Shown: positions 45,910 through 55,023 of the stretch, piece by piece | Layout of the letters: each line of letters begins with the position of its first letter | Position numbering within the stretch: the stretch's first letter is position 1 | DNA from: Streptomyces sp. SolWspMP-5a-2 | GTDB taxonomy: Bacteria > Actinomycetota > Actinomycetes > Streptomycetales > Streptomycetaceae | Length of the DNA stretch: 64,000 nucleotides | Direction of reading: 5' to 3' | Assembly: GCF_900091845.1 (NCBI RefSeq) | Contig: NZ_FMCI01000350.1 | Span: forward strand, 1-64,000 | Notes under the pieces: generated by a model | Told to the model about the DNA's origin: nothing | Seen by the model: only the letters and a program-made list of their open reading frames with translations | Database searches by the model: none | Program-made: the position numbers and the translations under genes

Positions 45910-46809
45910 TCAATCGGGCGCCGTGCGCATCCCCCGTCCGAGGCGGGCGCGGACGAGCCGTGCCGTCTCCGTCGGGGTCCGGCCGACCTGGACGCCCGCC
46001 GCCTCCAGCGCCTCCCGCTTCGCCCGCGCGGTGCCGGACGAGCCGGAGACGATCGCGCCCGCGTGCCCCATCGTCCGGCCCTCGGGAGCGGTGAACCCGG
46101 CGACGTACCCGACGACCGGCTTGGTGACGTGCGCGCGGATGTGCGCGGCGGCGCGCTCCTCCGCGTCGCCGCCGATCTCGCCGACGAGGACGATCAGTTC
46201 GGTGTCGGGATCGTCCTCAAAGGCCGTGAGGCAGTCGATGTGGGTGGTGCCGACGACGGGGTCGCCGCCGATGCCGACGCAGGTCGAGAAACCGATGTCC
46301 CGCAGTTCGTGCATGAGTTGGTAGGTGAGGGTGCCCGACCTGGAGACCAGGCCGACGCGGCCGGGACCGGCGATGTCGGCGGGGATGATGCCCGCTCCGG
46401 AGCGTCCGGGCGAGATCAGGCCGGGGCAGTTGGGACCGATCACGCGGGTGCCGCGGGCTCGGGCGTGGGCGTGGAAGGCGACGGCGTCGTGGACGGGGAC
46501 GCCCTCGGTGACGACGACGGCGAGGCGGATCCCGGCGTCGGCGGCCTCCATGACGGCCGCCCTCGTGGAGGCGGGCGGCACGAGGACGACCGTGACGTCG
46601 GCGCCGGTGGCCTCGACGCCCTCGCGCACGGTGCCGAAGACGGGCAGGACGCGTCCTTCGGCGTCGACCGTGCCGCCCGCCTTGCGCGGGTTGACGCCGC
46701 CGACGACGTCCGACCCGGCCGCGAGCATCCGCCGGGTGTGTCTCCCGCCCTCGGCACCGGTGATGCCCTGGACGAGGATCCTGCTCTGCTCGGTGAGGTA
46801 GATGGCCAT
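45910..46809 (-). CDS. sucD: succinyl-CoA synthetase-like alpha subunit
   Basis: A 299-residue alpha subunit. The CoA-binding Rossmann domain begins [32 protein letters not shown] near residue 123 and the phosphorylated His in [11 protein letters not shown] near 246 are intact. Next to the beta gene and the oxalate-type enzymes it may activate an organic acid other than succinate, such as formate or oxalate; this is inference. The housekeeping sucCD copy would be elsewhere. It follows the beta gene after 14 bases. Confidence 0.88.
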   Translation of the reverse strand: MAIYLTEQSRILVQGITGAEGGRHTRRMLAAGSDVVGGVNPRKAGGTVDAEGRVLPVFGTVREGVEATGADVTVVLVPPASTRAAVMEAADAGIRLAVVVTEGVPVHDAVAFHAHARARGTRVIGPNCPGLISPGRSGAGIIPADIAGPGRVGLVSRSGTLTYQLMHELRDIGFSTCVGIGGDPVVGTTHIDCLTAFEDDPDTELIVLVGEIGGDAEERAAAHIRAHVTKPVVGYVAGFTAPEGRTMGHAGAIVSGSSGTARAKREALEAAGVQVGRTPTETARLVRARLGRGMRTAPD

Positions 46810-46823
46810 GGGATCCCGTCTCC

Positions 46824-47955
46824 CTAGGCGGTGGTGGCGAGCCGGGCGGCGCGGCGGGCGGCGCCGTCCATCGTGGTGGCCTGCTCGACCAGGGGGTGGG
46901 CCCGGTCGGCGAGGATCGCCCGGCCGCGGGCGGCGTTGTTGCCGTCGAGGCGGACGACGATCGGTCTGGTCGGCGCGACGGCGTCGAGGGCCGTGACGAT
47001 GCCCTCGGCGACGGTGTCGCAGGCGGTGATGCCGCCGAAGACGTTGACGAGGACGCAGCGGACGCCGGGATCGGAGAGGACCACGGAGAGCCCGTCCGCC
47101 ATGGTCCGCGCGGAGGCGCCGCCGCCGATGTCGAGGAAGTCGGCGGGGCGGGCGCCGCAGTCGGCGATCGCGTCGAGGGTGGACATGACGAGGCCCGCGC
47201 CGTTGCCGATGACGCCGACCTCGCCGTCGAGCCGGACGTAGCTGAGCCCCTTGGCCGCGGCCGCCGCCTCCAGCGGGTCCCGGTGCTCCGCCCCGGCGTC
47301 ACCCGGACGTGCCCTGCGGAAGCGGGCGTTGTCGTCCAGGGTGACCTTGCCGTCGAGCGCGACGATCCGGTCGTCGTCGGTGCGCACCAGCGGGTTGACC
47401 TCCACGAGGAGGGCGTCCTCGCGGACCGTGACCTGCCAGAGCCGGACCAGGACGTCGACGGTCCGCGGCGGCAGGCCGGCGGCCTCGGCGATCGCGCGCG
47501 CCCTCGCCGGGGTGACGCCCTCCACGGGGTCGACGGGGGATCCGGGCCACGGCCTCGGGGTGCGCGGCGGCCGTCTCCTCGATGGCGGTGCCGCCGCGGG
47601 CCGAGGCGATCGCGAGGAAGGTCCCGCGCCCGCGGTCGAGGACGTAGGCGACGTAGAACTCCTCCGCGACGGCGACGGGTTGGGCCAGCATCACGGTGCG
47701 GACCGGGTGGCCCCCGATCTCGGTGCCGAGGATCCGGCGGGCCGTCAGTTCCGCGGCGGCCGGTCCCTCGGCCGTCCGCACGCCTCCCGCTCTGCCGCGG
47801 CCGCCCGTCCTGACCTGGGCCTTGACGACGACCCTGCCGCCGAGCCGGCGGGCGATCGCGCGGGCCTCCCGGGGCGAGTCGGTGATCTCGGCCCGCGGGA
47901 CCACGATGCCGTGCGCCGCGAAGAGGTCCCTTGCCTGGTGCTCGTACAGGTCCAT
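46824..47955 (-). pseudogene. sucC: succinyl-CoA synthetase-like beta subunit, frameshifted
   Basis: The ATP-grasp beta subunit is split over two frames. The first (from ATG 47955, with AGGAG five bases upstream) encodes MDLYEHQARDLFAAHGI through HPEAVARIP. The second continues [17 protein letters not shown] to the end, with [11 protein letters not shown] and GGITACD. Removing one base from the five-G run at 47535-47539 restores a continuous, family-typical reading ([12 protein letters not shown]). The rest shows no decay, so a sequencing indel is at least as likely as a true mutation. If intact it would pair with the alpha subunit downstream. Confidence 0.85.
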
Positions 47956-48023
47956 CCCGGCTCCTGTCTGAAAGTGCCGCACGCCCCCTGGACACCACCC
48001 ACCGGATGCGGGATAACAAGCTT

Positions 48024-48047
48024 CATACAGTATTCGTCGACTGTATG
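48024..48047. promoter_or_regulatory. palindromic operator in the divergent oxalate-locus promoter
   Basis: CATACAGT, eight bases (ATTCGTCG), then ACTGTATG: a perfect 8-8-8 inverted repeat in an AT-rich patch between the beta-subunit gene (-) and the ThDP decarboxylase gene (+). The ATACAGT/ACTGTAT arms resemble GntR-family operators. No GntR gene lies in the window. Confidence 0.65.
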
Positions 48048-48097
48048 CAATCTATCGCGAGCCGTTCCAACCACCCACGAAGGGACAGGACTTCGCC

Positions 48098-49780
48098 ATG
48101 CCCGACGACACCCAGGACGTCATCTCCGGAGGCCATCTCGTTGCCAGGGCGCTGAAGGCCGAGGGGGTCGAGCGGATCTACACCCTGTGCGGCGGCCACA
48201 TCATCGACATCTACGACGGCTGCGCGGACGAGGGCATCGAGGTCGTCGACGTCCGCCACGAACAGGTCGCCGCGCACGCGGCCGACGGGTACGCCCGAAT
48301 CACCGGCAAACCCGGCTGCGCCGTCGTCACCGCGGGTCCCGGCACCACCGACGCCGTCACCGGGGTCGCCAACGCCTTCCGCGCGGAGTCCCCCATGCTG
48401 CTCATCGGCGGCCAGGGAGCCCTCGCCCAGCACCGGATGGGCTCCCTCCAGGACCTCCCGCACGTCGACATGATGACGCCGATCACCAAGTTCGCGGCGA
48501 CCGTGCCGGACACCGCGCGCGCCGCCGACCTGGTGTCCATGGCGTTCCGCGAGTGCTACCACGGCGCCCCGGGCCCCTCCTTCCTGGAGATCCCGCGCGA
48601 CGTGCTGGACGCGAAGGTCCCGGTCGACCGGGCGCGGGTGCCCAGGCCGGGCGCCTACCGTGCCTCCACCCGCTCCCCGGGCGACCCGGACGCCGTCGAA
48701 CGGCTCGCCGACCTGCTGGTGCACGCCCGCAAGCCCGCCGTCCTGCTGGGCAGCCAGGTGTGGACGACCCGGGCCACCGCGGCGGCCGTCGACCTGGTCC
48801 GCGCCCTCGACGTCCCCGCCTACATGAACGGCGCGGGGCGCGGCACCCTCCCGCCCGGCGACCCGCACCACTTCCAGCTCTCGCGCCGGTACGCCTTCTC
48901 CCACGCGGACGTCATCGTCGTCGTCGGAACCCCCTTCGACTTCCGGATGGGCTACGGCAGGCGCCTCTCGCCGGAGGCGACCGTCGTCCAGATCGACCTC
49001 GACTACCGGACCGTCGGCAAGAACCGGGACGTCGACCTCGGGATCGTCGGCGACGCCGGGCTGGTGCTGAAGGCGGTGGCCGAGGCCGCCTCCGGACGGA
49101 TCGCCGACGGGGCGTCCCGGCGCAAGGAGTGGCGCGACGAACTGCGCGCCGTCGAGCAGGCCGCGCTGGCGAAACGGCTGCCGAGCCTGCGCTCCGAGGC
49201 CGCGCCGATCCACCCGTACCGGCTGGTGAGCGAGATCAACGACTTCCTCACCGAGGACTCGATCTACATCGGCGACGGCGGCGACATCGTCACCTTCTCC
49301 GGGCAGGTCGTGCAGCCCAAGTCGCCCGGACACTGGATGGATCCGGGCCCGCTGGGCACCCTCGGTGTCGGTGTCCCCTTCGTGCTGGCCGCCAAGCAGG
49401 CCCGCCCGGACAAGGAGGTTGTCGCCCTCTTCGGGGACGGCGCCTTCTCCCTCACCGGCTGGGACTTCGAGACGCTCGTGCGCTACGACCTCCCCTTCGT
49501 CGGCATCGTCGGCAACAACTCCTCGATGAACCAGATCCGTTACGGCCAGGCCCAGAAGTACGGCCGGGCCCGCGAGCGGATCGGCAACACCCTCGGCGAC
49601 GTCCCCTACGACCGGTTCGCCCAGATGCTGGGCGGCTACGGCGAGGAGGTCCGCGACCCCGCCGACATCGCCCCCGCGCTGCGGCGGGCCCGGGAGTCGG
49701 GGAAACCGTCCCTGATCAACGTCTGGGTCGACCCGGACGCGTACGCACCCGGAACCGTGAACCAGACGATGTACAAGTGA
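48098..49780 (+). CDS. ThDP-dependent decarboxylase (candidate oxalyl-CoA decarboxylase)
   Basis: A 560-residue enzyme of the acetolactate synthase/oxalyl-CoA decarboxylase superfamily. The catalytic Glu of ThDP activation is in [17 protein letters not shown] (E55). The ThDP/Mg motif GDGAFSLTG followed by GIVGNNSS lies in the C-terminal domain (about 450-475). Sequence alone does not separate acetolactate synthase-like from oxalyl-CoA decarboxylase, but the next gene is a clear formyl-CoA transferase, which makes oxalyl-CoA decarboxylation the best reading. It would release CO2 from oxalyl-CoA and yield formyl-CoA. A palindrome lies 50 bases upstream. Confidence 0.85.
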   Translation: MPDDTQDVISGGHLVARALKAEGVERIYTLCGGHIIDIYDGCADEGIEVVDVRHEQVAAHAADGYARITGKPGCAVVTAGPGTTDAVTGVANAFRAESPMLLIGGQGALAQHRMGSLQDLPHVDMMTPITKFAATVPDTARAADLVSMAFRECYHGAPGPSFLEIPRDVLDAKVPVDRARVPRPGAYRASTRSPGDPDAVERLADLLVHARKPAVLLGSQVWTTRATAAAVDLVRALDVPAYMNGAGRGTLPPGDPHHFQLSRRYAFSHADVIVVVGTPFDFRMGYGRRLSPEATVVQIDLDYRTVGKNRDVDLGIVGDAGLVLKAVAEAASGRIADGASRRKEWRDELRAVEQAALAKRLPSLRSEAAPIHPYRLVSEINDFLTEDSIYIGDGGDIVTFSGQVVQPKSPGHWMDPGPLGTLGVGVPFVLAAKQARPDKEVVALFGDGAFSLTGWDFETLVRYDLPFVGIVGNNSSMNQIRYGQAQKYGRARERIGNTLGDVPYDRFAQMLGGYGEEVRDPADIAPALRRARESGKPSLINVWVDPDAYAPGTVNQTMYK

Positions 49781-49790
49781 GGTGGCCCCG

Positions 49791-51035
49791 ATGACCGGCA
49801 CAGCAGCCGCCAAGGCACTCGAAGGAATCCGCGTCCTCGACATGACGCACGTCCAGTCCGGGCCCTCGGCCACCCAGTTGCTCGCCTGGCTCGGCGCGGA
49901 CGTCGTCAAGCTGGAGGCGCCGTCCGGTGACATCACGCGCGGGCAGTTGCGCGACCTCCCCGACGTCGACTCCCTCTACTTCACGATGCTCAACTGCAAC
50001 AAGCGGAGCATCACCCTCGACACCAAGACCCCGCGCGGCAAGGAGATCCTCACCGAGCTGATCCGCCGCTCGGACGTCCTGGTCGAGAACTTCGGCCCAG
50101 GCGCCGTCGACCGGATGGGGTTCACCTGGGAGCGGGTCAAGGAGATCAATCCACGGATCGTCTATGCCTCCGTCAAGGGGTTCGGCGAGGGCCCGTACAC
50201 CGGCTTCAAGGCGTACGAGGTCGTCGCGCAGGCGATGGGCGGGTCGATGTCGACCACCGGTTTCGAGGACGGGCCGCCGCTGGCGACGGGGGCCCAGATC
50301 GGGGACTCGGGGACAGGCGTCCACGTCGTGGCGGGGATACTCGCCGCGCTATTCCAGCGTGAGCGCACCGGACGTGGTCAGCGGGTGAACGTGGCCATGC
50401 AGCACGCTGTGCTCAACCTCTGCCGGGTGAAGCTGCGCGACCAGCAGCGCCTGGCACACGGCCCGCTCTCTGAATACCCGAACGAGGACTTCGGCGCGGA
50501 AGTTCCCCGGTCCGGGAACGCGTCCGGCGGCGGGCAGCCCGGCTGGGCGGTCAGGTGCGCGCCGGGCGGCCCCAACGACTACGTGTACGTCATCGTGCAG
50601 CCGGTCGGCTGGCGGCCGCTCTGCGCGCTGATCGGCCGCCCCGAACTCGCCGACGACCCCGACTGGGTGACCCCGGCGGACCGGCTGCCCAAGCTCGGCA
50701 AGATGTTCCAGCTCATCGAGGAGTGGTCGGCGACGCTCCCCAAGTGGGAGGTGCTGGAACGGCTCAACTCCCGCGCCATCCCGTGCGGACCGATCCTGTC
50801 GACCAGGGAGATCATCGAGGACGCCTCACTGGCCGCCAACGGGATGATCGTCACCGTGCCGCACCCCGAGCGCGGCTCGTTCGTGACCGTGGGCAGCCCC
50901 CTCAAGCTCTCCGACTCCCCCGTGGACGTGACGAGTTCACCACTGCTGGGCGAGCACAACGCGGAGGTGTACGGCGGCGAGCTGGGCCTCGGCGACGACG
51001 AACTGCGCCTGCTCGCCTCGGACGGGGTGATCTGA
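49791..51035 (+). CDS. frc: formyl-CoA:oxalate CoA-transferase
   Basis: A 414-residue class III CoA-transferase very close to E. coli Frc as I recall that sequence. [37 protein letters not shown] and LLGEHNAEV are all kept, and the catalytic Asp is in [10 protein letters not shown] (D172). It moves CoA from formyl-CoA to oxalate, feeding oxalyl-CoA to the decarboxylase upstream. The GAGGTGG ribosome site precedes ATG 49791; a GTG nine bases earlier is less well placed. It follows the decarboxylase by 10 bases and precedes the acyl-CoA synthetase by one base. Confidence 0.92.
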   Translation: MTGTAAAKALEGIRVLDMTHVQSGPSATQLLAWLGADVVKLEAPSGDITRGQLRDLPDVDSLYFTMLNCNKRSITLDTKTPRGKEILTELIRRSDVLVENFGPGAVDRMGFTWERVKEINPRIVYASVKGFGEGPYTGFKAYEVVAQAMGGSMSTTGFEDGPPLATGAQIGDSGTGVHVVAGILAALFQRERTGRGQRVNVAMQHAVLNLCRVKLRDQQRLAHGPLSEYPNEDFGAEVPRSGNASGGGQPGWAVRCAPGGPNDYVYVIVQPVGWRPLCALIGRPELADDPDWVTPADRLPKLGKMFQLIEEWSATLPKWEVLERLNSRAIPCGPILSTREIIEDASLAANGMIVTVPHPERGSFVTVGSPLKLSDSPVDVTSSPLLGEHNAEVYGGELGLGDDELRLLASDGVI

Positions 51036-51036
51036 G

Positions 51037-53184
51037 GTGCCCGCGCAGGACCGGAAGCGGACGGTCCGCGCGCTCCTCGACGCGGTGCGGGCCGAGGGAC
51101 GGCGCACGCTGACCGCGCCCGAGGGCAAGGTGCTCGCGGACGCCTACGGGATCGCCGTCCCCGGCGAGGCGGTGGCCACCGACGTCGACGAGGCGGTGGC
51201 CTGCGCGGATCGTTTCGGCGGGCCCGTCGTGATGAAGATCGTCTCGCCCGACATCCCGCACAAGACCGAGGCGGGCGGGGTGGTCGTCGGCGTGCGGGGC
51301 GCCGCCGAGGTACGGGCCGCGTTCCACCGGATCGTCGGGAACGCGCGCGCCCACGACGCCACCGCGCGCGTGGAGGGCGTCCAGATCCAGGAGTTGCTGC
51401 CGCCGGGTCTCGAGGTCATCGTCGGGGCGGTCACCGATCCGACGTTCGGGAAGGTCGTCGCGTTCGGGCTCGGCGGGGTGCTCGTCGAGGTCCTCAGGGA
51501 CGTCACGTTCCGGCTGGCGCCCGTCAGCGGCGACGAGGCGACGTCGATGCTGGACTCCGTCCGGGCGGCGGAGGTGCTGCGCGGCGTCCGCGGGCAGGCG
51601 GGCGTGGACCGGCGGGCGCTCGCCGCGCAGATCGAGCGGGTGTCCCATCTGGTGACGGACTTCCCGGAGATCGGGGAGGTCGACCTCAACCCGGTGATCG
51701 CGACCCCGGAGGGCGCCGTCGCGGCGGACGTCCGCGTGATCCTCGCGGAGCGGCAGCCGCCGTCCCGGCGCCGGTACACGCGCGAGGAGATCCTCACCTC
51801 GATGCGGCGTCTGATGGAGCCGTCGTCGGTCGCCGTGATCGGCGCCTCCGCCGAGGCGGGCAAGATCGGCAACTCGGTGATGCGCAACCTCCTCGACGGC
51901 GGGTTCGCCGGGGAGATCCACCCGGTCAACCCCAGGGCGCACGACATCCTCGGCCGCAAGGCGTACCGGAGCGTCACCGACGTCCCCGGGGACGTGGACG
52001 TCGCGGTCTTCGCGATCCCCGCCAGGGCCGTGCCCGCCGCCCTCGACGAGGTGGGCCGCAGAGGGATCCCCAACGCCGTGCTGATCCCCTCGGGGTTCGC
52101 GGAGACCGGCGAGGACGCCCTCCAGGACGAGATCGTGACGATCGCCGAACGGCACGGCGTCCGGGTGCTCGGGCCGAACATCTACGGCTACTACGCGACC
52201 TGGCAGGACCTCTGCGCCACGTTCTGCACGCCCTACGACGTCAAGGGCGGGGTCGCGCTGACCTCGCAGTCCGGCGGCATCGGCATGGCGATCCTGGGGT
52301 TCGCGCGGACCACGGGGACGGGCGTGTCGGCCATCGTGGGCCTGGGCAACAAGTCGGACCTCGACGAGGACGACCTGCTCACCTGGTTCGGTCAGGACCC
52401 GCACACCGACTGCGTCGCGATGCACCTGGAGGACCTCAAGGACGGGCGGGCCTTCGTGGCGGCGGCCCGGGAGACCGTGCCGAGGAAGCCGGTCGTGGTC
52501 CTGAAGGCGGGCCGTACGGCGGCGGGCGCGCGGGCGGCGGGCTCGCACACCGGGGCGCTCGCGGGCGACGACGCCGTCTACGACGACGTCCTGCGCCAGG
52601 CCGGGGTGATCCGGGCGCCCGGCTTGAACGACATGCTGGAGTACGCGCGCGCGTTGCCGGTCCTGCCCACCCCGAAGGGCGACAACGTCGTCGTCATCAC
52701 CGGGGCGGGCGGCAGCGGGGTGCTCCTGTCGGACGCGATCACCGACAACGGGCTCTCCCTGATGGCGATACCGCCCGACCTGGACACGGCGTTCCGGCGG
52801 TTCATCCCGCCCTTCGGGGCCGCGGGCAACCCGGTCGACATCACCGGGGGCGAGCCGCCGTCGACGTACGAGGCGACGATCCGGCTGGGCCTGGAGGATC
52901 CGCGCGTCCACGCTCTGGTGCTCGGCTACTGGCACACCGTCGTCACCCCGCCGATGGCCTTCGCGGAACTCACCGCGCGCGTGGTGGCCGAGTTCCGGGA
53001 ACGGGGCGTCGAGAAGCCGGTGGTGGCGTCGCTCGCGGGTGACGTCGAGGTCGAGGAGGCGTGCCGGTACCTCTACGCGCGCGGGGTGGTGGCGTACCCG
53101 TACACGACCGAGCGGCCGGTGGAGGTGCTCGGCGCGAAGTACCGCTGGGCACGCGCGGCGGGCCTGCTGGGCGGCCCTTCGTGA
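51037..53184 (+). CDS. fused NDP-forming acyl-CoA synthetase (acetate-CoA ligase family)
   Basis: A 715-residue protein with beta and alpha halves in one chain. An ATP-grasp domain lies at about 1-240 (GGPVVMKIVSPDIPHKTEAGG, DLNPVIA). A CoA-binding Rossmann domain at about 265-400 (VAVIGASAEAGKIGNSVMRN) and a ligase-CoA domain with the catalytic His in AAGSHTGALAGDD near residue 505 follow. The order beta then alpha is the reverse of some archaeal enzymes. In this operon it may activate formate, oxalate or another short acid with ATP. The GTG start is one base after the frc stop, implying coupling. Confidence 0.87.
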   Translation: MPAQDRKRTVRALLDAVRAEGRRTLTAPEGKVLADAYGIAVPGEAVATDVDEAVACADRFGGPVVMKIVSPDIPHKTEAGGVVVGVRGAAEVRAAFHRIVGNARAHDATARVEGVQIQELLPPGLEVIVGAVTDPTFGKVVAFGLGGVLVEVLRDVTFRLAPVSGDEATSMLDSVRAAEVLRGVRGQAGVDRRALAAQIERVSHLVTDFPEIGEVDLNPVIATPEGAVAADVRVILAERQPPSRRRYTREEILTSMRRLMEPSSVAVIGASAEAGKIGNSVMRNLLDGGFAGEIHPVNPRAHDILGRKAYRSVTDVPGDVDVAVFAIPARAVPAALDEVGRRGIPNAVLIPSGFAETGEDALQDEIVTIAERHGVRVLGPNIYGYYATWQDLCATFCTPYDVKGGVALTSQSGGIGMAILGFARTTGTGVSAIVGLGNKSDLDEDDLLTWFGQDPHTDCVAMHLEDLKDGRAFVAAARETVPRKPVVVLKAGRTAAGARAAGSHTGALAGDDAVYDDVLRQAGVIRAPGLNDMLEYARALPVLPTPKGDNVVVITGAGGSGVLLSDAITDNGLSLMAIPPDLDTAFRRFIPPFGAAGNPVDITGGEPPSTYEATIRLGLEDPRVHALVLGYWHTVVTPPMAFAELTARVVAEFRERGVEKPVVASLAGDVEVEEACRYLYARGVVAYPYTTERPVEVLGAKYRWARAAGLLGGPS

Positions 53185-53246
53185 GGTGAGCGGCCGGGAG
53201 CCGTCCGGGGAGCGCGCCGGGCGGTCCCGGACCCGCACGCGGACGC

Positions 53247-53314
53247 GTGACCCGACGACGGTCAGTGACCCGACGACGGTCAGCGGGTCGGCGGCGGTCA
53301 GCGAGTCGGCGGCG
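53247..53314. repeat. 18-bp tandem repeat, about four copies
   Basis: GTGACCCGACGACGGTCA occurs exactly twice (53247-53264, 53265-53282). Two diverged copies follow, GCGGGTCGGCGGCGGTCA and GCGAGTCGGCGGCG. It lies in the gap after the synthetase gene. Confidence 0.85.
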
Positions 53315-53316
53315 CG

Positions 53317-53580
53317 GGAACCCGGGCGCGGAAGGCACGGGGGGAGCCACAACCGGTGGCGGCTCACCCGCGAGCCGGAACCCACGCGCGGAAACCACGG
53401 GCTTCCGGAGCCGCTTGAGCCCAACGACGGCCGGCCAGGGTCCGCGCGCGCAAACCACAGGGGCAGCCCCAACCGGTGACCGCTCCCCCGCGAGCCGGAA
53501 CCCACGCGCGCAAAGCACAGGCTTCCGGAGCCGCCTGCGCCGGACGGCGGCCGGCCGGGATCCGCGCGCGGAAGGCACAG
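53317..53580. repeat. 60-bp-period minisatellite (24-bp motif x5)
   Basis: A 24-base motif, roughly GGAACCCACGCGCG then GAAACCACGG, recurs at 53317, 53377, 53437, 53497 and 53557, exactly 60 bases apart. The 36-base spacers alternate between two types, so that 53341-53460 and 53461-53580 are two tandem copies of a 120-base unit. No gene is seen in this 440-base gap, and the promoter of the following MFS gene must lie at its right end or within it. Confidence 0.9.
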
Positions 53581-53626
53581 GACAGGGGGCGCCTGCCGGA
53601 ACCTTCGACGCAAGGGGTGCTGCACG

Positions 53627-55022
53627 ATGCGAACCATCGACGGCCCGGTCCCGTACCGGGAGGTGACGGGCCGGTACGGCCGGGTCCACCGGCTCGGCGA
53701 AACCGATGCCGACATCATGGGCCGGACCCGGATCTGGATGATCGTCCTGCCCTTCGCGGGCACGGCGGGCGTCGCTCTCGCGGGCGCCGCGTTCGCGGTG
53801 GCGGGCGGGGCGCGTGCGTGGAGCGGCGGGCCGGTGCCGTGGCCGCTGGGCGTCTGGGTCTTCTGCCAGGGGGGTGGTGGCCCTCCCGGTCGGACGGCTG
53901 CGGGACGGCGGGCGGCTCCCCGCGCGCGTGGCGGTGCCGTTCGGAGCCGCGGCCACCGCGGTGGCCGGTCTGCTTCTGCTCCACGCCCCGGAGGCGACGG
54001 CCGCCCGGCTCGGCTTCGCGGTGTTCGGGGGCGCGGGCGCCGGTGCCGTCTGGGTGACCTGCGCGGCGACGGCGGGCAAGTGGTTCCCTGACCGGCGGGG
54101 CGGCGCGACAACCCTGGTGAGCGGCGGCTTCGCGTGCGGGACGGTCCCGGTGGCGTTCGTGGCCGCGGGGCACCCGTCGGCCTTCGTGGCCGCCGGGCAT
54201 CCGGGGGCGGGCGGGCGCCCGTCCCTGGCGGTGGTGCTGGGCCTCGCGCTGTGCCTGGTGGCGGCCGGGGCCGGGCGGTTCCTCGCCGACCCGCCGCGGA
54301 ACTGGTGGCCCGACCGGGTCGCGCCGCCGCGTCCGCGGGTCGGCGCCGCGGTCCGCGGGACGGAGGCGGACCCGCCCGCCGTCCGGCAGTACGGGCCGCG
54401 CGAGGCCGCCGGGACGCCCGCCCTGTGGCTGATGTGGTGCTGCCTGCTGTGCGCGGGCGGCGTCGGCGTCCTCTGCGCCGCCGTGCGGGCACCTTCCGCG
54501 CGGGAGCCGTGGGCCACGGGCGGGAACGGCACCGCGGTCCTCTGCGCCGCGCTGTGCCTCGACGTCGTCGGAGTCGGTGCCCTCGGGCTCCTCTCTGACC
54601 GATGGGGGCGGCGCGCCACGCTGACCGGCGTCTGCGTCGTGCTCGGCACCGCGCCGTTCGGGGCGCTGGAGTCGGGACGCCTGGGCGGCCCGCCGTTCCT
54701 CCTGCTCTGCGTCCTGCTGTCCGGTCTCGCGGGCGCGGCGGTCCCCGCGCTGCTCGCGTCCCTGACGGCCGACTGCTTCGGCGAGAACGACAACGCCGCG
54801 CACCTCGGCCTGGTCCACAGCGCGACGGCGGTGGCCGGACCGGCCGCCGCGGTCCTGGGCGCGGGCGTCGTCGGCGCGCGTGACCCGCACGTCGCGTACG
54901 TCCTGGCGGGTTCCCTCGGACTCGCCTCCTCCGTACTGGCGCTCTTCCTGACGGCGCCGGGCCGCATCCGGGTCCGGCGGATCGTCCCCAACCCGCAACC
55001 GCTCGGCGAGGAGATGGCCTGA
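53627..55022 (+). pseudogene. OxlT-like MFS transporter, frameshifted
   Basis: A divergent paralogue of the next gene. The first frame encodes PYREVTGRYGRVHRLGETD through LGVWVFCQG. The second continues VVALPVGRLRDGG and runs to the end, with AGKWFPDRRGGATT, DPPRNWWPD, LLSDRWGRRA and DCFGENDNAAHLG. Removing one base from the six-G run at 53869-53874 joins them and aligns with FFQAGIAFPAGWLRE of the intact neighbour without gaps. It may be a sequencing indel. If functional it would be a second oxalate/formate-family (OFA) transporter. It ends one base before the next ATG. Confidence 0.8.
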
Positions 55023-55023
55023 C

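Noticed and set aside
48098-49780. Biosynthetic acetolactate synthase large subunit
   Set aside because: No small regulatory subunit or ilvC is adjacent, and the next gene is a formyl-CoA transferase; a catabolic role fits better, although sequence alone does not exclude it.
53317-53580. CRISPR array, suggested by repeats at 60-base spacing
   Set aside because: The spacers are not unique: they alternate between two related sequences, the repeats are degenerate, and there are no cas genes. It is a minisatellite.
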